Shown piece by piece: positions 50,196 through 64,000 of a stretch of DNA of 64,000 nt. The notes under the pieces are model-generated. The model was given only the letters and a program-made list of their open reading frames with translations. It was not told the DNA's origin and ran no database searches. This DNA comes from Eleginops maclovinus (lineage: Eukaryota > Chordata > Actinopteri > Perciformes > Eleginopidae): the NCBI RefSeq assembly GCF_036324505.1, contig NC_086350.1:24370757-24434756 (forward strand), read 5' to 3'. The position numbers were made by a program, and so were the translations under genes. Positions within the stretch are counted from its first letter, which is position 1. The number at the start of each line of letters is the position of its first letter.

Positions 50196-51207
50196 TAATA
50201 ATGGATTCATCCAATAATAAATACAACAACAGTGAAAAGGGCCGATGCCTTTTATAGTAATTAAGTATTTTAGCATAGCTAATTAAAACACCTTAAAACT
50301 TTCTTTTAAATCTTCATTATTTCTCTTTAACATTAAATATTAATCAGATTTAGCTTAACTAGCAAAAAGCTGATAAGGAAATAGGTTTGTGGCCCTTAAA
50401 GAAAATGTCAGTAATTGTTCCACATATGTCTACAAAACATACTTCAAACATACTAGTCACAGGTAAAGAATGATATGTTTGGGGCTAGACAGTTTATTGG
50501 AGATGCATTGTTTAAAAGGGGGGATAGAGGGGATGACACTGCCTGAAATGTGATGTGATGAAATGCATGTACTTGACAGTGAACACAACACATGGTCTGC
50601 GAGCTCTCAACACTAACCCACCTTTTCTAAACACATTTCTGTATTTCTAAACTAAATGCATGTCTGATTGTTCACAAATGTAACATCCTCAGTTGCCATA
50701 TTTCTACAGAATTGAGCAAATATGGTGTTGCTGCAGTTATGTGGATTGTGAAGGTCTTTTTTATAATACCTGGCACAAAGTAGAACTAATGAGTCCAGGT
50801 TACAAGCCAAGAAGAAGCAGATGAAAGTCTTACTCAGCAGTGTTGCACTGCAGCATGTATTGTTATGCAGTTTCATCTTCATAATCCGCACACGGATGAA
50901 TGACTCAGTACGATATAAAGCTCAGCTGGATTGATCACAAAGCGGAAAGAAATCCATCTGTTACACCCTGCAGGGTTGTAATATACTGTCTGCCCCCATA
51001 ATCTGCTCTTTCAACTATTTCAGGCCAGAATATGGTCTCTGAAACTCATAAAAGGATTTATCTGCATTAAGAGTGTTTTGGCGTTTGTGAGTATTATACT
51101 AAAAGCATCCCTGCCATTAGTCTGCTCTAACCTTTGCTCGGAGTTATGCACCAGGTCGGGTTTGTTGGTAAAATAACTGCTTAGAAAACATCTGGGAACA
51201 CATACTA

Positions 51208-51208
<1 letters not shown>

Positions 51209-51282
<74 letters not shown>
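51209..51282 (+). repeat. (TG)n microsatellite
   Basis: About 37 uninterrupted units. Confidence 0.98.
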
Positions 51283-51284
<2 letters not shown>

Positions 51285-51494
51285 AACATATCAGACACAA
51301 ATACACAGTATTAGTCACCACAGCATACATAACAAACACAGTGGATTTGGATAAAGAGGATTGTCAGGGCTGCGTCTGGGAGATAACAGAAGGCTTTTCT
51401 AATCTTCGGTCGCATTTCCTGTGAGTCATCACGTCTTTCTGACCTGTAGACCTTTTATTGGCTGTCAATGGTTTGGTCTCTTTAGTGTTATCGC

Positions 51495-51944
51495 AATAGA
51501 ATAAGGCAGTGATGACGTCTTTTGGTAGGCTGAACCGGAAGTTAGCATAGCAAGGGCTCCCTCAACAAATGCAAAATTGCACAAATTAAGATCTGTGGGA
51601 AACACTAGTCTGTGAGACTAACAGGTTTTCTTTAGCTGGATAATCTCCAAATAGTAACACAAGTTTAATGATGGCTGCACATCACCAAGTTAGTTAAGGT
51701 GGCTAATGCTCGGCGTGATGACTTTCAGATGTCTTGCTTTAGAGGCTCACCAGTGGTGTATTTACTGACATATTTTATGTCGTAAAACAAAACGTAAAAA
51801 TCTCTTCAGCTTCAGTTACCAACAGACCTTATTTCAGGCATTTACCCCAAAAAAACATTCAAAAAACCTTTAATTTTAAGACGAGCAAACAGGAAGTGGT
51901 GAAATGCTAACTCACTTCTGGGTTTTAGGACCTGCATCACTATA
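51495..51944 (-). mobile_element. Family M inverted-repeat element copy
   Basis: On the minus strand it runs from TATAGTGATGCAGG (51944 down) through CTGAAATAAGGTCTG, ACGACATAAAATA, TTTGGAGATTATCC and GCTAACTTCCGG to GACGTCATCACTGCC near 51505. Confidence 0.74.
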
Positions 51945-52571
51945 CATGCGAGCACAAGTATGACTAATTGAAACGTGTAGCCTAGGTCTTGGTTGGTTTA
52001 TACTAGGAAACAGTGTCATTAGGTGAGTTTTTGCCCATTTGTGAGTGTTATGTAACGCTGATATCAATAAAGTATACTTGCATTAATCAATTAACTAATA
52101 ACAATGTGTTTTAAAGATTTATATTATATTATTATATATATTTGTTGCAAATGTGATACTTTATATGTATTGTACTATATCTAGAAATAAAGAGTTTTTG
52201 TGTAGGTGTTGGTTGAATTCCTGGAGAATGGCTCCCTCTGGTGTTTAAATACAACATAACTTGGATTACTGTATGTTCACAAAGAAGCATTGTGTACAAT
52301 AAAGCAAATAATTCAGCAGTACCTTTGTCAATCTTTGTAAATTATACACTTTAACACATGTGTAAGCGGGAGTGGAAGAGGAAGCTAAAAATACAAAAGT
52401 CATGTAAATACTTTGCTGTCATATCACAACAAACTGCCATCATTTAGTATGTCGTAGAGATCAGAAAACAACATCGTCCCTCAGTACCTGACTGCTTTTT
52501 AATTCATTGTCTATTTCTTGGATTTCTTTATGAACAGTAACATGTTTTTCTGTTAGAATTGCTCTTTTATT

Positions 52572-52690
52572 CATTATAAGGCAACCTTGGATATTTTGAA
52601 ATGCGCCTAAAAATAAATGTATGAATAATTGTAATCAATAATAATAATAATAATAATATTGTGTGTTGTTGTTGTTGTTGTTGTTATTAA
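52572..52690 (+). repeat. Dispersed repeat tail with ATA and TTG trinucleotide runs
   Basis: A repeat tail (TTTTGAAATGCGCCTAAAAA then TAAATG) leads into (AAT)n at about 52638-52660 and (TTG)n at about 52665-52686. A simple trinucleotide tail after this type of sequence is usual for short fish retroposons. Confidence 0.55.
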
Positions 52691-52889
52691 AGTGTGTTGA
52701 AAATATTTACAACAATTACATAATATAGTATGTAAAAAATGTTTTGCATATAGATATTTTATAGATAAGAAGATATTACAATAAACAGCATGGTTAAGAA
52801 TTTCCAGAATCTCTGTATTTTATGTCCAAAATATCAGAAAAAATGACATATAGTATATAGCATAGTATAGTATTTTTTAAAAATATTTG

Positions 52890-53150
52890 CACTGTAACGT
52901 GACAGGCAGGCGATGCTTGTTGTGTGTTGTTTTTCCCTCCTGCTCATTTCTCTTCTCCCCCTTTCTTCAATCCAGGTAATCGGCAGCTGATCAGTACCTG
53001 TCTGCCACCTCAGACTGACGATGATTACCTCACCCTCAGCTGTCCTATCAGCAGCCAGAGCCAGTCATAAAGGAGTCAATCCAGGAAGCCTTCTCTCTCT
53101 CTGACCTGGGCCTGCAGCTGACTTCAGAGCCTCTCTGAGCTCTGTTATAT
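52890..53150. repeat. Pyrimidine-rich block, possible LTR fragment
   Basis: This 260-bp block (TGACAGGCAGGCGATGC to CTCTGAGCTCTG) is GC-richer than its AT-rich surroundings and has the CT-rich composition of a retroelement LTR. No tips or duplication were identified. Confidence 0.25.
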
Positions 53151-53264
53151 TTGTAAATTCTTCTGTGAATATATGTACATTTGGTGATACCTTATTGAAT
53201 GTTGTTATGGTTAATGATAATTGCTAAATGTTAAATGTACGTGTGGTGGGAGGTTGAAAATGTA

Positions 53265-53402
53265 ACTCAGTTTGACAGAAATATGATAAAAGGTACAGTA
53301 TGGTAGGTCGAAAATAAGTGTAGCTTGTCGAAAGATATTTGAAAACAACATAGTATGTCGAAAATATGATAAAAAGGACATAGTATAGTATGTCGTTGAA
53401 TA
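53265..53402 (+). repeat. Degenerate tandem repeat, unit containing AGTATGTCGAAAA
   Basis: GTATGGTAGGTCGAAAATA, TAGCTTGTCGAAAGATA, AGTATGTCGAAAATATGAT and AGTATGTCGTTGAATAAA follow each other at spacings of about 30-40 bp. Isolated relatives lie at about 52447 (AGTATGTCGTAG). Confidence 0.6.
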
Positions 53403-53929
53403 AAAAGGTAAAATCTGACACTGAAAAAATATTTAATGCAGGCCCACTAAAATGATTTGATGTCTGACCTGCCTTTGCACGTACCTGCTTCCATTCAGCT
53501 GCTAACTTGACCGCTGTGGTTACTAACTGTTATTAACCCCCTAACCAGAGCCATTTAAGTTTTTTACATTCACATTGCAAATTGGAGAGGTTTTAGACCG
53601 CCTTAGAAGGGCTGTCAGCCTTACCAACTGTGTGACTTTCTCGCTAGATTTAACCTCTGATGGAGGTAGTCCTGCTAGCTACTTTCACCAAAAAAGTTGC
53701 AGTGTTTTTTCTGTTTGGCTCATCTTTCCAAATCCAGCTTAATTTAACTGGCTTGTCCTTTAGCCTCCTCGTGCTATATGAAATGACATTGTTATTTGGT
53801 TGGGGCTATCTCTTGTGTAAAAATCATTAACAAGCTAAATGTTTAATGACTATTTGCAGGTCAAACTAAGTATTGTGCTGCACGGTACACGTAGTAAGCA
53901 TTTAACCATTTGTTTTACCACCTCGTCTT

Positions 53930-54375
53930 GAAATCCAGTTTTCTTACGTGTTTTTGGTGCCTGAAATAAGGTCTGCGGTTAACACTACGACATAAAACAA
54001 ATCAGTGAATGTCCAAATCTTGTGTTGCAAAAATGGCAACTGCTTACAAGTGACTAAATGAAAACACTTAACCTCATCAAGTTGAATGTTAGCCACTTTT
54101 GCTAGCAGTAGTATTGTGCAGCCATGCAGATGTCATCTTTTTCATTTTTATATAGTCAGCTTTTTACTTCTGGGAATAGAATTTACGCTTTAAAAAATCC
54201 TAAAAGGTTTGATATGAGGAGATTATCATCCTGGAAAAAAGGTGCAAGTATAATGTTTGCTATTAAACATATTTTCTGCAATATTCTAGAATCTAATGGA
54301 ATAATCCCATTGCTTTTGGTCCAAGGTGCAATGCTAATTTGCAAACAAAAACGCGACATCACTTTGATGGATTGG
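53930..54375 (+). mobile_element. Family M inverted-repeat element copy, worn ends
   Basis: It shares GCCTGAAATAAGGTCTG, GGTTAACACTACGACATAAA, CAAGTGACTAAATGA, CTTTTTACTTCTGGGA and TTTTCTGCAATATTC with the other copies. It lies between rassf10 and tead1. Confidence 0.7.
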
Positions 54376-54420
54376 ACTTTGCTCTGTTCTCATGGAGACG
54401 ACTCAGTTGTAATCATGTGA

Positions 54421-56670
54421 CATGTAAAACTTTGGTCACATTTCAAGTATAAAAAGACTAAATTATTTGAGTGGATTCAGTGTGTGGGCATTTATGTTGT
54501 TGTGGAATAATGAGTAAAGACAAAACTCCACGTCACAGTTTGGAACTGACCATTTATTAAACTGAATAGCATATGCGTACAAAGTCTCTACAAAGCTAGA
54601 AAATATCTAACATACTTTTAGCCATGACGGGGGAAAAAAGTTACAAAGCAAAGATCAGACCCTGTGCAGTACCAATAGAAATACATTACTAGCTTTTGGA
54701 TGTTCCTATATGTACTCTCTTCTTCGCAAAACGGGATCAACATTAGAATATCAAAGATATACACAACATCTGTAATAAACGTTATTGTCACCTTTATATA
54801 AAGCACCTTATCAAAAACCCCTCAGTGCACATACACATGTGCTGCACATGCACCGGAGCGAAAAAGATTCAAGGCCATTTTGGAATTAATTACAGACAGG
54901 ATTTCTGTGCCACATGGAAAAGATAAATATCCAACTTGCACATACGAGACGACATTACCAACACAGATGACTGTGACTCAGAAACTCAGAAACACACTTT
55001 GCTTTTGTGTGACGTAATTAGTGCTTGCCCATCCTGTGGTTGCTTAATATGATTGGACATTAAACAGAAAAGCCCTACAATTGGGTTAGCAGAGATTGGG
55101 GGCACTATTATTTTTAATAAATCAGTTTCCTGTGGCCTTACTTCTTCCCTCTGCCAACCAAGATGATAAGAGGTGTCCATATTTAATTGAATTTAAAGTC
55201 TCTCTTAATACAGAAACACCCTTTTCTGAACCAGGTTCAAAACACAATAAGTTATTTAATCCTATTTCTATTACTTTTTGTTTATTTCTTTGTTGTTTTA
55301 CTTACATCTGTACAGTTTTATAGTGAAGCCCATGAGCTGACGATGTTAAGAGTCCTTTTCTTTAAAACTATTTTTGGCAGAAGCTAGTGGTAAGTTACTC
55401 TAGCGTTTTCTGTCACATGATGACTGTCTTTGGTAAGCAGGTGGTAGACAATGACCAAACAGAGGGTCATTATTGCAAAATCAGCCCCTCTGAGGCTGTG
55501 TGTTGGGCTAGCATATACTTGTTACGTGTTAGTATTCTGCTGTGAAGCTCTATAGTCTGCCTGCAAACAACAAACCATGTAGTGTGAGGCAAAGCTCTGG
55601 GAAAGTTAAAGGCAGTTGGTTTTTGAAAGGGGTTTTCCTGACAGAATGATTCACCAGTGAGTTGAAAGGGTTGCAATTTGTTGGACAGGTGTTTGCAGCC
55701 CTAAAAGACCCCCACAGCAATCTTTACACAAGCTAAAGCTTTTTGGATGATGACACATCTTAACATTCTTCAGCACAATTGTAGAAGACTGGTTCCAGAC
55801 CAGTACGATCTGACTTAGGGACGAGTCATTTTAAGACTGCTAACAGTTAGCCAATTCAGACTAAAGCTGGCTTTTTCACATCTAGTAAACTGGTAAAACT
55901 TAATTCGTAGTTTACTTTTCTTCAAATATTCTAGACACCACTTAGCATCCCAGCGGGTTGTAGGAAACAGAATCATGTGAGTCTTGACATTGTTTTAATC
56001 AGCATACTGTACTCTCCATTGTTGAATACAGCATGCTGTTACATGGTTCTTCAGTATGTCGTAACCCCAACCCTAACCCTTCAGGACTCCTTAAATAATT
56101 TTAAAGCAGCGACATACAGACAAAAATAGAATTGGCTTTCTCTTGTCGTTACAAGTCCAATTTGTATTTTATAAATGAGGCACCAGACAATGTGCAAGCT
56201 GTTTCAACATGAACCACCATGTAATACACAAATGCAAATACATGTAAATAGTGCCGTATAAAGAAGCAAACAAGAACGTGTCTCATTAACATCATGTGGG
56301 AACAATTAAGATTCTTTAGAAAGGCTCACTGTGAACAAATTACAACAAGAAACAGCCATTAAATATGGAATTTGGATATTTAGCCCTCAGATGCTGAAAC
56401 TGGAGCATGATAAACGTAATTATGCATTTATATTAGCTAAAACGCCTTTCTATACACACATTTACGACACCAAATTATTTTCATGAAACACATTAGAAAT
56501 GTCTACTGCTGTTCCCAACCAAAGGCACTTCATGCTGCTGGGCATGACACAAACAAACCACTTCTCACCACCTGCTACAGTACACTTAATCAACAGTTTT
56601 TGGTTTTTGATTTATAAATGACTTTAATTCTGACATACTAGCATAAAACTGGAAGAAACAAGTCCTGGAC
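54421..56670. other. Intergenic between rassf10 and tead1, nothing recognised
   Basis: Short frames only. A short telomere-like AACCCCAACCCTAACCC occurs near 56065. Confidence 0.45.
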
Positions 56671-57122
56671 TGATTAAAGGGAAATTTGTCTTCAATCACT
56701 TTCTCTCAAAATGAAAAACCATGCCATGGCTTGCGCTCACTGGATGTGACGATGTTTGCTGTTAGCTAGCTGGCAAAGCTATCGTTCATGTTAGAAAATC
56801 CTTACAGACTGGTCAATTGACCCTTGGACAATAGTAAAGTGGTATAATTAAATACTGGAAAAAACTAAGTTTAACTTTTATTTGGAGAACTGTGTCTTCA
56901 AACACTTTTCTTAAAATGAAACACCATGCCATGGCCTGCTGGCATCGGTAGCGTTCATGGGAGCAAATCCTATTCAATTGACCCTTTAGAATTAACGCTG
57001 GCTACTTATAAACACTAGCAAGGTGGTATGGTTGTTAAATAATGAAAATAAACTATTTGTTTAACTTTTATTTGGAGAACTGTGTCTTCAACCACTTTTC
57101 TTAAAATGAAACCATGGCTTCT
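56671..57122 (+). repeat. Tandem repeat, unit about 190-200 bp, 2.3 copies
   Basis: The segment TTAACTTTTATTTGGAGAAC followed by TGTGTCTTCAAACAC, TTTTCTTAAAATGAAACACC and ATGCCATGG starts at 56871 and again at 57061. A more diverged form starts near 56671. A related copy sits in the last tead1 intron (58865-59110). Confidence 0.8.
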
Positions 57123-57988
57123 AGTCAAGGCAATTAAAATATGTAAGACGTAAGAACATTTCAGGTTTCAACCTCTGTCAGCTCAAGTTAGCTGGTGCAT
57201 GTTATTTAGCTAAGCTTATTAAACTAAGATACATTTACTAAGTGAAACCTGATTTAAAAAAAGATAATTTAGTTTGAACAGTTTGGATTGTTTCTTCCCT
57301 TGAAAATAATGAAGGACGTTGTATAGTTTTAAAGAGTCACAGTGCTTCCCAATTGATTGACCACAATATATTTGATATGTAAAGTTATAATCCTTAAGAT
57401 TGTACTGAAATCTGACCCACTTTGGTCTGCAATTTTTTAACAATAAGCATTCAGTATATTCAAACGATCCTTCTTATTATTTGTCAATAGCTGCCAAAAG
57501 AGCCAGGACTGAAAGCTTAAGGATTGTAGCTTTAACATGTGTTTCTTCAAGCTTGATGAAGAGTTGCTTGTTGCACAAACAGGTACCTGAATTATTCAAT
57601 TTCACTTATACTTTCTTATTAGATAGTATATACATTTTAGATAGTGTTCCTGGAATTAAAATATAGTCTATATGCTACTATCAATAAACAATTTCCCAAA
57701 GTTTAGAAGCTATTCTTTTTTTTGTCTTTTTTTAAAGAAAACATACAAAAAGGTAAAAATGTTCTTTTCTTTGGGAACAAACCTCTTTTTTGTGCAAGAA
57801 TCTAGCTCACACAATTTGCAGTGGATATATGTACAAAACAAACTCTATACTGTACTATATGATGCATAATGCAATAGTTATTTTCTTTTCAGGTTATTGA
57901 TGATGATACACAGGGTCTGACCTTCAGTGTCCGTCAGTATCTTGGCAGATAACACACACTCCTTTGTCACGGGGAAGAGGGAATTGAA

Positions 57989-57994
57989 TTTATT
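57989..57994 (-). promoter_or_regulatory. Candidate tead1 polyadenylation signal
   Basis: On the minus strand AATAAA lies about 535 bases after the tead1 stop and is followed about 35 bases later by a GT-rich stretch (GAGTGTGTGTT), the usual arrangement at a cleavage site. Mammalian TEAD1 3' UTRs can be much longer, so other sites may also be used. Confidence 0.4.
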
Positions 57995-58469
57995 TTCCCT
58001 GGGATGATTTTCCAAAAGCACTTGACAGAAATAACACTTTCATTTCCATCTACAGAACAGCAAAATACAAATGTACTGGGAGAAAGAAGGGAAGAAACCA
58101 ATTAGAAGGAGACGTCACCCGGTGATATCAGATTCAGTATGTTTTGGGGAAAACCACCCAGTTAGATTCTGATGTGATTCATTGTGCTTTTTTAATAATC
58201 AATGTATTTTTTACAGCTAATTACCATCTGATATACAGGTTGGAGTTAATAGTGTTGTGTGGAAATGGAGGATCCTGAAGCAAACTGCTTTATAGCTGAT
58301 GTTTACACAAAAAACAAAACAATTATTGTTGTGACGCTTTGCAGTAAAAATGCAGCCATTTTCTTCCTCACTAGGTCGAGCGGTTTGGCTGAAAGACACT
58401 TTTGAAGAATCCAGTTTTTTGACATTGTACCTCCAATGTCACCATTAATCACCAAGCAAAAGGCCTTAT

Positions 58470-58529
58470 GTGTGTGTGTTTGATAAGTGTGTGTGTGTGT
58501 GTGTGTGAGTGTGTGTGTATGTGTATGTG

Positions 58530-58530
<1 letters not shown>
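58470..58530 (+). repeat. (TG)n microsatellite directly after the tead1 stop codon
   Basis: Interrupted TG units (with TA and GA steps) end at the base that pairs with the last base of the tead1 stop. On the mRNA strand this is a CA-repeat 3' UTR. Confidence 0.93.
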
Positions 58531-63893
<5,363 letters not shown>

Positions 63894-64000
63894 CTGGGGG
63901 GAGGGAGAACTTACAATTAGCCAAAGATTGAGGCGGAAAATGTGTCGATAAAAAACAGCTGATTTCAACATAGCACAGAAAACAGCAAAAGAAAGACAGA

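Noticed and set aside
56062..56082. Telomere-like CCCAACCCTAACCC run
   Set aside because: Too short (two to three units) for an interstitial telomere; a similar short run near 41118 is also trivial.

Overview
This window is nuclear DNA of a ray-finned fish, probably a percomorph teleost. Three things point there. The host genes have vertebrate exon structure. The mobile elements are fish types: a Rex3/RTE retrotransposon, a Tc1 element with long inverted repeats, a BED-finger hAT element, a gypsy-type solo LTR and several small inverted-repeat elements familiar from fish genomes. The sequence is also extremely rich in (CA)n microsatellites. There are no operons, ribosome binding sites or CRISPR arrays.

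Two host genes are supported, both on the minus strand and both near the right end. rassf10 (47166-48587) is a complete single-exon gene of 473 codons, encoding an N-terminal RASSF protein with a Ras-association domain, coiled coils and the conserved acidic/serine tail. Its CpG-rich promoter lies just upstream, at about 48740-49040. tead1 is present only as its last four coding exons (63893 down to 58530). These encode 193 residues of the YAP/TAZ-binding domain and the stop codon; the TEA DNA-binding half lies beyond base 64000. The order tead1 then rassf10 on one strand matches the human TEAD1-RASSF10 order as I know it. Both proteins are tied to Hippo-type growth control.

Layout from left to right. 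1-7.05 kb: non-coding, with LINE tails, a mariner-type fragment, a small inverted-repeat element next to a TA palindrome, and a GC-rich CCAAT-containing block. 7.06-9.57 kb: a broken hAT transposon whose transposase lacks its C-terminal dimerisation part. 9.77-10.09 kb: the 3' end of a CR1/L2-type LINE. 10.1-25.2 kb: non-coding, with copies of a 0.5-kb inverted-repeat element, a solo LTR with a perfect 5-bp target duplication (23270-23710), and one 82-codon reading frame with a secretory-type start. 25.19-26.79 kb: a nearly intact Tc1 element. 27.48-31.24 kb: a near-full-length Rex3 bounded by a 13-bp duplication and preceded by an inverted copy of its own 3' end. 31.2-46.6 kb: non-coding, with a gypsy pol relic at 38.4-39.6 kb and five long CA arrays. 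46.6-49.1 kb: rassf10 with an inverted-repeat element in its 3' flank. 49-58 kb: intergenic repeats, including a tandem repeat of about 195 bp. 58.5-64 kb: tead1.

All coding calls were made by reading translations and splice signals by eye. Family names rest on recognised motifs and remembered family sequences; no database search was run. Repeat boundaries are approximate unless target-site duplications or terminal inverted repeats are described.
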